DNA of 64,000 nucleotides from Terriglobus albidus (GTDB lineage Bacteria > Acidobacteriota > Terriglobia > Terriglobales > Acidobacteriaceae), in contig NZ_CP042806.1 of assembly GCF_008000815.1 (NCBI RefSeq), positions 1,178,001 to 1,242,000 of the forward strand. Reading direction: 5' to 3'. Positions 27,710-36,846 of the stretch are shown piece after piece. A program made the position numbers and the translations under genes. The stretch's first letter is position 1. Every line of letters begins with the position of its first letter. Under the pieces are notes generated by a model. It had not been told where the DNA came from. It did no database searches and was given only the letters and a program-made list of their open reading frames with translations.

Positions 27710-29317
27710 TTAGATTTTACCCAGCTCCACCAGGCGAACGCTGACGATGGCCTCAACCTTGCGCAGAGCGGCCAGTGCGTCATTGGCCGCTGCGGCGGAG
27801 GGTACATCGATCTGTACGACGGCCAGAGCCTGACCCTGCGGTACGCTCTGCGAGCGGACGTTGCGGCCCAGGGCGAAGTTCGCGATGTTGATGCGGTGTT
27901 CGCCGAGAATGGTGCCGATACGGCCGATCACGCCGGGGACGTCGTGATTGCGGATGACGACCAGCGTGCCGGTGAGCGGAGCCTCGATATCGATGCCATC
28001 AAAGCTCAGCAGGCGCGGCGAGCTGCCATGCAGCACAGTTGCGGAACCGGAGGAGACTCCACTGGCTGAGTGCAGCGTTAGTTTCAGCACTGAGCCGGCG
28101 CCGCCGGAGGCGAACTCCTTCTTCTCTTCCTGCAGGCGGATGCCCCGTTCCTGCGCGACCGCGGCCGCGTTGATGCGGTTCACATTATCGCTATCGGCGA
28201 GAATGCCGCTGATCGAGGCGTTGCGAACCAACTCAGTCTTGCCCTGTGCCAGACGGCCGGCGTAGTTGATTTGAATGTTTTCGAGGTTCCCCGGGGTGGC
28301 GTGCGAGAGGAAAGCTCCCAGGCGCTCGGCCATCTCCACATAGGGAGCGACCTGCTGGTACTCCTCGTGCGTGAGCGAGGGGAAGTTGACTGCGTTCTGC
28401 ACGACGCCAAGCTTCAGATAATCGCGTACCTGCTGCGCAAGCTGGATGCCGATGGCTTCCTGGGCTTCGTCGGTCGATCCGCCGATGTGAGGCGAGAGGA
28501 TGACGTTTTCCAGGCCGTGATACGGAGATTCCTTCAACGGCTCCTGCGAGAAGACGTCGAGGGCGGCGCCGCCGATCTTGCCGGACTGAATGGCCTCAGC
28601 AAGAGCGGCATCGTTGATCAGCTCGCCGCGGGCGCAGTTCACGATGCGAACGCCCTTCTTCATGGTGGCCAGTGAGGTGGCGTTGATCAGGCCCTCGGTC
28701 TGCGGTGTGAGACCTACGTGCAGCGTCAGGTAGTCGGCCTTGCGGAAGACTTCGTCCAGAGGAGCGAGGCCGACGCCGTTCTCGCGTGCGATGACGGGAG
28801 CGACGAAGGGATCATAGCCGATCAGCTCCATGCCGAAGGAGCGAGCGCGGCGCGCTACTTCCTGGCCGATGCGGCCCAGGCCGATGATGCCGAGGGTCTT
28901 GCCACGCAGTTCCTGCCCCTGCAGACTCTTTTTGTCCCACTTGCCGGCGTGCATGGTGGCGTTCGCGCGGGGGATGAAGCGCGCCATCGTAATCATCAAG
29001 CCGATCGTAAGCTCTGCCACGGCGATAGCGTTGGCGCCGGGCGTGTTCATTACCACGATGCCGCGATGGGTGGCGGCATCGGCGTCGATGTTGTCGACGC
29101 CCACACCGGCACGGCCGATGATGCGCAGCTTCGGAGCGGACTCCAGCAGCTTGGCGTCTGCCTGTACAGCGCTGCGGACGATGAGAGCATCAGCATCGGC
29201 GAGCTCGGCGGCGAGGCCATTCTTGATCTGGTCCGGCGTTACGATCTGCCAGTTGGGCTCTTCTTGAAAAACAGCGAGGGTAGCAGGCGAGACTTTTTCG
29301 GCGAGGACTATCTTCAT
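27710..29317 (-). CDS. serA: D-3-phosphoglycerate dehydrogenase
   Basis: First enzyme of serine synthesis (3-phosphoglycerate to 3-phosphohydroxypyruvate, NAD+). 535 aa, the long type with regulatory domains. N-terminal substrate part KIVLAEKVSPATLAVF and IIGRAGVGVDNID; NAD-binding motif TLGIIGLGRIGQEVARRA (about 145-160); catalytic Arg in VNCARGELIND (about 234); catalytic His in LSPHIGGSTDEAQ (about 288). Then comes an allosteric-substrate-binding-like domain (about 310-450) and a C-terminal ACT domain (VIRNHDVPGVIGRIGTILGE, about 460-533) that senses serine in many homologues. Cytosolic. Forms an operon with the FmdB-like gene. Confidence 0.96.
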   Translation of the reverse strand: MKIVLAEKVSPATLAVFQEEPNWQIVTPDQIKNGLAAELADADALIVRSAVQADAKLLESAPKLRIIGRAGVGVDNIDADAATHRGIVVMNTPGANAIAVAELTIGLMITMARFIPRANATMHAGKWDKKSLQGQELRGKTLGIIGLGRIGQEVARRARSFGMELIGYDPFVAPVIARENGVGLAPLDEVFRKADYLTLHVGLTPQTEGLINATSLATMKKGVRIVNCARGELINDAALAEAIQSGKIGGAALDVFSQEPLKESPYHGLENVILSPHIGGSTDEAQEAIGIQLAQQVRDYLKLGVVQNAVNFPSLTHEEYQQVAPYVEMAERLGAFLSHATPGNLENIQINYAGRLAQGKTELVRNASISGILADSDNVNRINAAAVAQERGIRLQEEKKEFASGGAGSVLKLTLHSASGVSSGSATVLHGSSPRLLSFDGIDIEAPLTGTLVVIRNHDVPGVIGRIGTILGEHRINIANFALGRNVRSQSVPQGQALAVVQIDVPSAAAANDALAALRKVEAIVSVRLVELGKI

Positions 29318-29356
29318 GACGTCTCTATTTTACTTGGCAGTCCGCCCGGACCCCGG

Positions 29357-31399
29357 ATGATAGCCTTGGACACGCCATTTGCGCGTCCCATGACCAAGCG
29401 TCCGCTCTTTGCCCTGACCATCTTTCTCGGCGCCTTTCTGCTGTTTCTGGTAGAACCTCTGGCTGCCCGACAACTGCTTCCTGCCCTCGGCGGAAGCTCG
29501 GCCGTCTGGATCACTTGCCTGGTCGTCTTTCAGCTTCTCCTTCTGTTCGGCTACACGTATGCGCACTGGCTGACGCGGCTGCGGATGCAGCGTGGCGTGC
29601 ATCTTGGCCTGTTGGCAGCGGCGGTGTTGCTCGCCTTTGTCTCGACGACTCCAGGTTCGCCGGCAGCCTTCGAGCGCCCCATCACGACTATCTTCCTCGC
29701 GCTCGGCAGCAGTATCGGTCTGCCGTTTCTGCTGCTTTCGGCAACCAGCCCGCTGCTGCAGGTATGGTTGGCCAGAAGCGAAGGGGAAGGGGTGCGGTAC
29801 CGGCTATTTGCGCTTTCAAATGTCGGCAGCCTGCTGGCGTTGCTGGCGTATCCGGTCCTGATTGAGCCGCATATGTCGCTGCACACGCAGCGTATTGCCT
29901 GGGCTGCCGGATTCGTGGTCTATGCCGCGCTCTGCGCGATGCTGGTTCCGGCGAGTAGCAGTGGCGTGGTTACGGAGGAGGCGGCCCAGCCGGTAACCCG
30001 TCCGGCTACCGGGAAGCTTGTGCTCTGGTTCCTGCTGCCATTTGCAGCTTCCATGCAGCTTGCGGCGGTAACGGCGCACCTCTCACAGAACATTGCACCG
30101 ATTCCGTTGCTTTGGATTCTGCCGCTCTCGGCGTATCTGCTTAGCTTTATTACTGCGTTTGAGTTCGGGCGTTTCTATCAACGCGGTCTGGTGATCCGTT
30201 TCCTGGTCGTCTTTCTTGCAGCACTGGCTTATACGCTCACGAAAGAGGGAGCTACGTTTCCCATCTGGCTCAGTATCAGCTTCTACCTGATCGAGCTGTT
30301 TCTGGCCTGCTACTTCTGCCATGCGGAGCTTTATCTGCATCGTCCGGAAGACCCGCAGCAGTCAACGCTGTTTTACCTGACGCTCTCAGCCGGCGGCGCC
30401 GCGGGAACCTTCTTCATCGGCATTGTGAGTCCGCTGGTCTTTTCGGCAAACTACGATCTGGCAATCTCCTTCTTTGTCACCGCGGTGGTCGCCTGCGTTG
30501 CGCTGTGGCAGGAGGGCTGGGCGCAGCGTCTTCTGTGGGCAACGGCCTCAGTGCTGCTGCTTTTTCTCATCGGCAAGGAGTACCAGGCGTTTCAGGCAGG
30601 CAGCATGGCGCAGGTCCGCAACTTCTACGGTCCGCTGCGCGTGACGCAGGGAGGGTTTCCGCCGTCCAGTGTGCTCCGCACGCTCTACAACGGAACGATT
30701 AAGCATGGGACACAGATTTTTACTCCCGATCATGCCCGCGTTCCGGTTAGCTACTACTCGCCCGATTCCGGCATCGGCCTGGCGATGCGCTACTGCTGCA
30801 AAGGGCGGCCGAAGTCGGTCGGAGTGATTGGACTGGGTTCAGGATCTCTGGCAGTGTATGCGCAACCGGGCGATCGCTTTCGCTTCTATGAGATCAATCC
30901 GGCGGTCGAGCCGATTACGCGTAATCTCTTTACCTATCTCCGCGATGCGCCGATTCAGATCCCGATCATTGCCGGCGATGCGCGGATCTCATTGCAGCAT
31001 GAAGCGCCGAACAACTTCGACATCCTGGTGATCGATGCGTTTTCCGGCGATGCGATCCCGTTGCATCTGATCACGACCCAGGCGCTTGAGCTTTACCGGA
31101 AGCATATGGCTCCGGGTGGCATTATCGCGTTTCATGTTTCGAACCAGTATCTGCATCTCGCACCGGAAGTTGCCGCGCTGGCGAAGACTGCTGGTCTGGA
31201 TGCGGTGTTGATCAGTAGTCCGAACGATGAGAAGAAGGGGTACTACAGTGCGACGTGGGTACTGCTGACGAATCGTAAAGACTTTCAGCAGGAGACGGAT
31301 GTGGTGATTGCGCGGTCGAGTTTTCCGGAGATTAAGGCGCCTGCGTGGACGGATGATTATTCGAGCATTTTGCCGTTGATGAATTGGGGGAAGCGGTAA
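29357..31399 (+). CDS. Spermidine-synthase-like membrane protein with methyltransferase-fold domain
   Basis: About 680 aa (ATG 29357; an ATG at 29390, MTKRPLFALTIFLGAFLLF, is an equally good start). The N-terminal half is a multi-helix membrane domain (about 8-10 segments). The C-terminal third is a Rossmann/SAM-type domain: VGVIGLGSGSLAVYAQPGD (glycine loop), RFYEINPAVEPI (acidic ribose contact), ILVIDAFSGDAIPLHLIT, and GGIIAFHVSNQYL. Such fusions are common in Acidobacteria and Proteobacteria and are annotated as fused spermidine synthases. The polyamine activity is not proven. It is divergent from serA with only 39 nt between starts, so promoters must overlap. Confidence 0.85.
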   Translation: MIALDTPFARPMTKRPLFALTIFLGAFLLFLVEPLAARQLLPALGGSSAVWITCLVVFQLLLLFGYTYAHWLTRLRMQRGVHLGLLAAAVLLAFVSTTPGSPAAFERPITTIFLALGSSIGLPFLLLSATSPLLQVWLARSEGEGVRYRLFALSNVGSLLALLAYPVLIEPHMSLHTQRIAWAAGFVVYAALCAMLVPASSSGVVTEEAAQPVTRPATGKLVLWFLLPFAASMQLAAVTAHLSQNIAPIPLLWILPLSAYLLSFITAFEFGRFYQRGLVIRFLVVFLAALAYTLTKEGATFPIWLSISFYLIELFLACYFCHAELYLHRPEDPQQSTLFYLTLSAGGAAGTFFIGIVSPLVFSANYDLAISFFVTAVVACVALWQEGWAQRLLWATASVLLLFLIGKEYQAFQAGSMAQVRNFYGPLRVTQGGFPPSSVLRTLYNGTIKHGTQIFTPDHARVPVSYYSPDSGIGLAMRYCCKGRPKSVGVIGLGSGSLAVYAQPGDRFRFYEINPAVEPITRNLFTYLRDAPIQIPIIAGDARISLQHEAPNNFDILVIDAFSGDAIPLHLITTQALELYRKHMAPGGIIAFHVSNQYLHLAPEVAALAKTAGLDAVLISSPNDEKKGYYSATWVLLTNRKDFQQETDVVIARSSFPEIKAPAWTDDYSSILPLMNWGKR

Positions 31400-31404
31400 G
31401 AGTG

Positions 31405-31605
31405 CCCATGCCCTGGGTGCCCCGTATCTGCGAAGCAGATGTGGGCAATCGCGCCATGCGCGAACCGTTTTCCGATAACGGTTGAGCGATCCACTAAAAC
31501 AAAATGGATCGAGCTTCGCTCGATAAATCACCCCCCAGCGAACTTGTTCGCTGGGAACTTCGAAACTCCCACATCTGCTTCGCAGATATGGGGCACCCAG
31601 AGTTT
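31405..31605. repeat. Inverted pair of GGGCACCC-tail hairpin elements, copy 4
   Basis: 31415-31445 and 31568-31598 are 31-bp inverted copies with a single mismatch. Each holds the hairpin CCCACATCTGC-TTC-GCAGAT and the GGGGCACCC tail. Between them are GCGCCATGCGCG, AACCGTTTTCCGATAACGGTT, the hairpin ATCGAGC-TTC-GCTCGAT (31508-31524, stem ATCGAGC/GCTCGAT) and CCCAGCGAACTTGTTCGCTGGG. No coding capacity. Confidence 0.8.
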
Positions 31606-31624
31606 GGGCGCGTTTGAAGCCTGC

Positions 31625-32227
31625 TTACTTGCGGATGTAGCGGCGGCCTTCGATGCGGTATTCGCCGGAGAGGACTCGCTGCAAGCCTTCCGCGTAGGCC
31701 TGGTGTTCCTGTTCCAGGATCCGAGCTGCCAGTGTGTCGTGCGTGTCGTTGTCGAGCACCGGGACGGTGCGCTGCACGATGATGGTGCCGTGGTCGACCT
31801 GCTCATCCACGAAGTGGACGGTGCAGCCTGCGATTTTGGCTCCGTACTCCAGCGCCTGTCCCTGTGCGTCCAGGCCGGGGAAGGAGGGTAGCAGCGAGGG
31901 ATGGATGTTCAGAATGCGGTTAGGGAAGGCTGCGATGAACTCGGGCGAGATGATGCGCATGTAGCCTGCCAGGCAGATCAAGTCGACCCTGGCGTCCTGC
32001 AGAGCCGCGATCATCTGGCGGTCATGCTCCTGGCGCGGAATGCCTTTCGAGGGAATGGCACGCGCTTCCAGGCCCAGTTGCCGGGCCGCATCGATTCCGG
32101 GCGCGTCTGCTTTGTTCGAGAGCACAAGCACGATCTCGCAACCGCGTAGAGAGCCATTGTTGATGGCTTCGGCGATTGCGAGGAAGTTCGATCCCCGTCC
32201 GGAGAGAAGAACACCGAGTCTGGTCAT
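31625..32227 (-). CDS. purN: Phosphoribosylglycinamide formyltransferase 1
   Basis: Third step of purine synthesis: formyl transfer from 10-formyl-THF to GAR. With ATG 32227 it has 200 aa. Motifs: VLLSGRGSNFLAI (6-18) and, with the catalytic trio of the family, N107 and H109 in ILNIHPSLLPSFPG and D145 in VDEQVDHGTI. A GTG at 32269 would overlap the end of purM and add 14 residues without family similarity. It follows purM by 16 nt and is probably co-transcribed. Confidence 0.95.
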   Translation of the reverse strand: MTRLGVLLSGRGSNFLAIAEAINNGSLRGCEIVLVLSNKADAPGIDAARQLGLEARAIPSKGIPRQEHDRQMIAALQDARVDLICLAGYMRIISPEFIAAFPNRILNIHPSLLPSFPGLDAQGQALEYGAKIAGCTVHFVDEQVDHGTIIVQRTVPVLDNDTHDTLAARILEQEHQAYAEGLQRVLSGEYRIEGRRYIRK

Positions 32228-32243
32228 CGAGGACGTACGGCTC

Positions 32244-33284
32244 TTACGCGTAGCTAACCTTGCGGTCACCGCGAACGACGCGGCCGATCACATGGAAGCG
32301 CTCATTGGCGCGGTTCAGAATGGCCTTGGCCTTCTTGACCTTGTCGGCGGGAACCACGCAGATCAGGCCGATACCCATGTTGAAAGTGCGGAACATCTCA
32401 TCCTGTTCGACCTGACCCAGTTCCTGCAGATGCGTAAACAGCGGGGGTACCTGCCATGAGGTGAGGTCGATGTGCGCTCCCATTCCCTTGGGCAATACAC
32501 GCGGAAGGTTTTCGCTAATGCCACCGCCGGTGATGTGTGCCATGCCGGCAACGCAGTCGCCGGCGTGCAGCTTTCTGATAATGCCGAGGTAGCTGCGGTG
32601 TGTCTTCATCAGGGCAGCTCCGGTCTTTTCCTTGATGGCGCCGACGTACTGGTCAGCGGTGTATCCCGCGACTTCGAACAGCAGCTTGCGGGCCAGTGAG
32701 TAGCCGTTGGTGTGCAGACCGGTCGAGGGCAGGCCGAAGAGTACGTCGCCTACCTGCGTCTTCTCCCCGGTGATGATGCGGTCTTTGCTGACGGCGCCGA
32801 CGATAAAACCGGCAAGATCGTAATCGCCCGGCTGATAGAAGCCCGGCATCTGCGCGGTCTCGCCGCCGATCAGGGCACATCCGTTGGCCTTGCAGGCGTC
32901 GGAGAGACCGGTGACGATCTTCTCAACGACATTGCCTTCCAGCTTGCCCATCGCCAGGTAGTCCAGGAAGAACAGCGGTGTCGCGCCCTGTACAGCGATA
33001 TCGTTTACGCAGTGGTTGACGAGGTCGCCACCTACGGTGTGGTGAATTCCGAGCTCGAAGGCGACCTTCAGCTTGGTGCCAACGCCGTCGGCGGAGGAGA
33101 CCAGCACCGGATCCGGAAACTTGCTCAGGTCCAGGCCAAACAGGCCACCAAACGAACCAATCTCTGACAGGACGTTCTTGTTGAAGGTCCGGCGCGCTAA
33201 CAGTTTGATTTTGTCTTTGGAGCGGTCTGCTGCGGAGATATCCACACCGGCATCGGCGTATGAGATGGGGCCTGAGGACTTCAC
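32244..33284 (-). CDS. purM: Phosphoribosylformylglycinamidine cyclo-ligase (AIR synthetase)
   Basis: Fifth step of purine synthesis, ATP-dependent closure of FGAM to AIR. A GTG start at 33284 gives 346 aa, close to E. coli PurM, and places ISYADAGVDISAADR near the N-terminus. A TTG at 33314 is possible; neither has a clear ribosome-binding site. Motifs: VLVSSADGVGTKLKVAFELG, VNHCVNDIAVQGATPLFFLD, CALIGGETAQMPGFYQPGDY, DVLFGLPSTGLHTNGYSLAR and MAHITGGGISENLPRVLP. It heads a purM-purN unit. Confidence 0.95.
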   Translation of the reverse strand: MKSSGPISYADAGVDISAADRSKDKIKLLARRTFNKNVLSEIGSFGGLFGLDLSKFPDPVLVSSADGVGTKLKVAFELGIHHTVGGDLVNHCVNDIAVQGATPLFFLDYLAMGKLEGNVVEKIVTGLSDACKANGCALIGGETAQMPGFYQPGDYDLAGFIVGAVSKDRIITGEKTQVGDVLFGLPSTGLHTNGYSLARKLLFEVAGYTADQYVGAIKEKTGAALMKTHRSYLGIIRKLHAGDCVAGMAHITGGGISENLPRVLPKGMGAHIDLTSWQVPPLFTHLQELGQVEQDEMFRTFNMGIGLICVVPADKVKKAKAILNRANERFHVIGRVVRGDRKVSYA

Positions 33285-33438
33285 GGGAATTGGAGCCAAA
33301 GATGCGCCTTCCAAAGGGAAAATAAAACAGCAGGAAGTCTAGAGTTTATCAGGATTGATGGGGGAACGGCGGCTGCTCGGCCATTCCTGTTCCGGCCGGT
33401 GCTGTCCTGTTTTGCAACAGTCTCGTGATTGTGCGGTC

Positions 33439-33891
33439 TCAACTGTCCAGCCCGATGAAACGTTCGCGGAGCCGCGGCTCCGGAAGCGGGCAGATTTCGT
33501 ATCGCCCTGCGAGATGGTAACGAATTCGGGCGACCAGCCGGTAGACAGGATCGCCCAGCCAGGACGGAATCGCCATCAGAATCCGACCCAGTACCCTCCA
33601 GGGTCGCGTCAGCCGCACCATGACTTGTGCAACCGCCCTGGTGCGCAGGGAGATCCGCTCTTGCGGGGTGAGGGCATGTTCCAGCACGACGACGGAGTTG
33701 AGGGTCGCGGCAGTGAGGCCATACCGCTGGAGCAATTCTCCTCCCAGGCGGGAGCCGAGCGGTAGAAACAGGAGACGGCCTGTGGGGTCGCGTTGCGCGG
33801 CAAAACGCACGACGCCGTTACAGAGGGCGCAGACGCCGTCGTAGAGCAGGATGTCCCTGCCTGCGAGCCGTTGCTGTTCTTGTGCAGTCAT
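33439..33891 (-). CDS. DCC family (DUF393) thiol-disulfide oxidoreductase-like protein
   Basis: 150 aa with the DCC signature: [20 protein letters not shown] (about 14-33) with a CxxC pair, then [18 protein letters not shown] and SVVVLEHAL. The domain name comes from conserved D and CxxC residues and a thioredoxin-like fold is predicted. The C-terminal part [14 protein letters not shown] is usual for the family. Role unknown. It is transcribed toward purM, 155 nt upstream of it, and is divergent from hemL. Confidence 0.87.
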   Translation of the reverse strand: MTAQEQQRLAGRDILLYDGVCALCNGVVRFAAQRDPTGRLLFLPLGSRLGGELLQRYGLTAATLNSVVVLEHALTPQERISLRTRAVAQVMVRLTRPWRVLGRILMAIPSWLGDPVYRLVARIRYHLAGRYEICPLPEPRLRERFIGLDS

Positions 33892-33928
33892 CGTCCGGGC
33901 CTCCTTCCGTCTTTCTATACTGAATTGG

Positions 33929-35218
33929 ATGACACGAGTGCTGGAAATGTCCCGTTCGCTGCAGCGTCGCGCCGAAGGTCTCTTTCCCGGGGGTGTGAAC
34001 TCCCCGGTGCGCGCCTTCCGTTCCGTGGGTGGCGATGCTCCCTTCCTGGAACGCGCCCAGGGCGCCTATCTGTATGACGCCGATGGCAATCGCTACATCG
34101 ACTATTTCGGCTCCTGGGGACCGATGGTTCTGGGACATGCCGTGCCCGAGGTTGTGGATGCCATTCGTTACGCCGCCGGCCGCAGCGCCAGCTTTGGCGC
34201 CTCGCATGCCGGTGAGGCCGAACTGGGTGAACTTATTCGCACGGCGGTTCCGTCGATGGAGCGGATGCGCTTTGTCAGCTCCGGGACAGAAGCGACGATG
34301 TCCGCCATTCGCGTCGCCCGGGGCTTCACACGGCGCCGCTACGTCATCAAGTTCGAGGGCTGCTACCACGGTCACGCCGATGGTCTGCTGGTGAAGGCGG
34401 GTTCCGGCGTTGCGACTTTCGGCATTCCTGGAAGCGCCGGCGTTCCGGATGAGGTCGCACACTTCACGCTGGCTTTGCCGTACAACGACATCGCTGCTGT
34501 TGAGGCGGCATTTGCCAAACATAAGGGAGATATCGCGGCCATCATCCTGGAGCCGGTTGTGGGTAATGCAGGCACGCTGATTCCAAAGGCCGGATATCTG
34601 GAAGCACTGCGGTCGCTCACCGAGGCAGAGGGCGCGCTGCTGATCTTTGATGAGGTGATGACTGGCTTCCGCCTGGCGCTCGGCGGAGCGCAGCAGCGCT
34701 TCGGTATCAAGCCGGATCTCACCACGATGGGCAAGATCGTCGGTGGCGGTCTGCCGGTCGGTGTCTTCGGCGGACGGGAGGATGTGATGAACATGCTTGC
34801 CCCGCTTGGCCCTGTCTATCAGGCGGGAACGCTGAGCGGCAATCCGCTGGCGATGGCGGCGGGATCTGCTACGGTGGGCCGTCTGATCCGTGAGGCGGGA
34901 ACGATCTATCCGCAGATCGACGAGACGACACGACAGGTGGCCGAAGGTGTGGCGCAGGTGGCTGCGGATACCGGTGTCCGGTTGACGACGAATCGTTTAG
35001 GAAGCATGTGGACCTGGTTCTTCACTCCGGATGCGGTGGAGAACTTTGAGGATGCGGCGAAGAGCGATACGGCCGCGTTTGGCAGGTTCCATCGCGCCAT
35101 GATGGAGGAAGGTGTGTGGCTGCCGCCTTCGCAGTTTGAGGCTGCGTTTATTGGGCTGGCGCATGGTAAGGATGAGGTGGAGAAGACGATTGCGGCGGCG
35201 CGGAAGGCGTTTGTTTAA
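33929..35218 (+). CDS. hemL: Glutamate-1-semialdehyde 2,1-aminomutase
   Basis: PLP enzyme of the C5 pathway; makes 5-aminolevulinate for haem. 429 aa from ATG 33929 (a second ATG at 33947 is possible). Motifs: [50 protein letters not shown], the tract [28 protein letters not shown], and the PLP lysine K269 in [14 protein letters not shown]. The C-terminal [16 protein letters not shown] is also diagnostic. Divergent from the DCC gene. Confidence 0.96.
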   Translation: MTRVLEMSRSLQRRAEGLFPGGVNSPVRAFRSVGGDAPFLERAQGAYLYDADGNRYIDYFGSWGPMVLGHAVPEVVDAIRYAAGRSASFGASHAGEAELGELIRTAVPSMERMRFVSSGTEATMSAIRVARGFTRRRYVIKFEGCYHGHADGLLVKAGSGVATFGIPGSAGVPDEVAHFTLALPYNDIAAVEAAFAKHKGDIAAIILEPVVGNAGTLIPKAGYLEALRSLTEAEGALLIFDEVMTGFRLALGGAQQRFGIKPDLTTMGKIVGGGLPVGVFGGREDVMNMLAPLGPVYQAGTLSGNPLAMAAGSATVGRLIREAGTIYPQIDETTRQVAEGVAQVAADTGVRLTTNRLGSMWTWFFTPDAVENFEDAAKSDTAAFGRFHRAMMEEGVWLPPSQFEAAFIGLAHGKDEVEKTIAAARKAFV

Positions 35219-35220
35219 GG

Positions 35221-35490
35221 GTAGGTAAGAACTCGTTGCCCCATTCTTCGCGGTTTCATCGCGAAGGGTGGGGTATCGAGCGAAGCGAGACCGCTTTTAT
35301 CTATCTTTGCGGACAACCGATACTCAAGCGAAGTTTTGAAAAACAATCGCGCGGAGCGCGACACCCCACCCTTTGTCTTCGACAAAGAATGGGGCAACGA
35401 GCGTATCCCTACCGTTTGCTACGGAATGATCAAGAGAGAAAGACGGGTTCGCGCGTAGCGCGAATACCCAGGTCCCCGAGGGACCTTGAT
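35221..35490. repeat. Cruciform-like inverted repeat and multi-hairpin element, copy 5 (interrupted by IS110)
   Basis: Part of a 358-nt gap after hemL. Outer arms CGTTGCCCCATTCTT (35234-35248) and AAGAATGGGGCAACG (35385-35399) pair perfectly. Inner GGGTGGGGT (35266) pairs with ACCCCACCC (35363). Each arm has its own, different local hairpin: TTCGCGGTTTCATCGCGAA on the left, TTTGTCTTCGACAAA on the right. From 35409 the composite element follows: TTGCTACGGAATGAT, GGTTCGCGC-GTA-GCGCGAATACC, and hairpin AGGTCCC-CGA-GGGACCT ending in GATGGG. The matching GGGGCACCCAGGTG tail is found on the other side of the IS at 36865-36878. Confidence 0.75.
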
Positions 35491-35576
35491 GGGATAAGGA
35501 AGAAGGCTTCAGCGAAGATCGAGATAGGTAAGGGTTAGAGGACTGACCTATCGGGAAGATCAGGAGAAGCCTTCTT

Positions 35577-36629
35577 ATGCAGATTGTAGGTTGTGATTTC
35601 CATCCGCAGTGGCAGCAGGTTTCATTTTTAGATCAGGAGACTGGCGAGTACCGGGAAGCGAAGCTGGTCAACGGGGACGGGGAGGCGGAGCGGTTCTACC
35701 GGTCGTTGTCTCCAGGAGCGCTTGTAGGGATCGAGTCGTGCGGCAACGCGCAGTGGTTTATTGATCTGCTAGGCAGTCTGGGTCACACGGTGTGGGTCGG
35801 AGATGCGGCGAAGATCCGAGCCAGCTATGTACGGAAGCAGAAGACGGACCGCCGGGATGCGGACCATATCCTGAAGCTGCTGGTGGAGGACCGGTTTCCG
35901 CGGTTGTGGACGCCTTCAGCCAAGCAGCGGGATCTTCGTCAGCTGCTGATCCACCGACACAAGCTGGTGGAGATCCGGACCCGGGTGAAGAACGGGCTGC
36001 AGCACCTGGCGATGAACCGTGGCGTACAGAAGCAGTCGCGGCTGTGGAGCGTTCGGGGGAGGGCTGAGTTGGAAAAGCTTCCTCTGGAGGGCTGGAGTGC
36101 CCGGCGACGGGAGGATCTGCTGGAGCTGATGAAGGGTCTGGATCAGCAGATCAAGGAGCTGGATGAGGCAGTCGTGCAGGCGGCCAGGGAGGATGCGAAG
36201 GCGGAGCTGTTGATGAGCCAGCCGGGAGTCGGTCCGATCACGGCGATGGCCTTCGTACTGACGATCGGCGATGTGAGCCGGTTCGAGTACAGCGGGAAGG
36301 TCGCCAGCTATCTGGGCCTGATCCCCAGCGAATACACCTCGGGCGGCAAGCGCAAACTGGGAGCCATCAGCAAGCAGGGCAACCGGTTCATGCGCCAGTT
36401 GCTGGTCGAAGCAGCTCAGACGGCCTGCCGGCTGGATGAAGGATTTCGAAAGCAGTATCAGGCTCGCTGCCACCACAAGCCGAAAGCAGTGGCCAAGGTG
36501 GCGGCAGCAAGGAGGTTAGCAGTGCGGCTCTACTGGATGCTCAGGCTGAACAAACGCTATCCAGAGATCGCCCATATCGAGAGCAGCTCGGGGGTGCCCC
36601 TGGCCATCCATGGTCGTGACGTTGAGTGA
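35577..36629 (+). CDS. IS110-family transposase (DEDD plus Tnp_20 domains)
   Basis: 350 aa, full length. The N-terminal RuvC-like DEDD domain carries D7 (IVGCDFHPQ), E53 (VGIESCGN), and D91 and D94 (KTDRRDADH). A coiled linker (about 185-205) leads to the C-terminal Tnp_20 domain: MSQPGVGPITAMAFVLTIGD (213-232), SYLGLIPSEYTSGGKRK (244-260), and SKQGNRFMRQLLVEAAQTA. The candidate active-site Ser is S255. All key residues are present and the frame is open, so it may be active. The family cuts and rejoins DNA under guidance of an RNA made from the element's own non-coding DNA (shown for IS110 and IS1111 members). ATG start with AGGAG about 10 nt upstream. Confidence 0.93.
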   Translation: MQIVGCDFHPQWQQVSFLDQETGEYREAKLVNGDGEAERFYRSLSPGALVGIESCGNAQWFIDLLGSLGHTVWVGDAAKIRASYVRKQKTDRRDADHILKLLVEDRFPRLWTPSAKQRDLRQLLIHRHKLVEIRTRVKNGLQHLAMNRGVQKQSRLWSVRGRAELEKLPLEGWSARRREDLLELMKGLDQQIKELDEAVVQAAREDAKAELLMSQPGVGPITAMAFVLTIGDVSRFEYSGKVASYLGLIPSEYTSGGKRKLGAISKQGNRFMRQLLVEAAQTACRLDEGFRKQYQARCHHKPKAVAKVAAARRLAVRLYWMLRLNKRYPEIAHIESSSGVPLAIHGRDVE

Positions 36630-36846
36630 GCGCTTTCGCATCCAGCACAGGCTGGATGTCCGCATAGAAGCATCATGGCCTGTTGTATATGGTCGAATCG
36701 ATGGTTGGTGGGGCTAGGCCCCACAGAGATGTGATGCAGCGTTGAGTTACCCCAGAAGACACCGGTCCTCTAACCCCTTGCCTCTGGACTCTCAAACGGT
36801 GCTCCCGCATCGAATAATGACGTACGCTCTTTTTACCCCTTGACAC
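36630..36846 (+). ncRNA. Candidate bridge/seeker guide RNA of the IS110-family element
   Basis: The 3' non-coding part of the IS, between the transposase stop and the right inverted repeat. In IS1111-group elements the guide RNA is encoded in this place. It contains stable hairpins: CATCCAGC-ACAG-GCTGGATG (36640-36659) and GTGGGGC-TAG-GCCCCAC (near 36708). A segment GGTGCTCCCGCATCG (36799-36813) resembles the complement of the insertion site GATGGGGCACC, with gaps. The RNA ends and the guide loops are inferred only. Confidence 0.5.
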
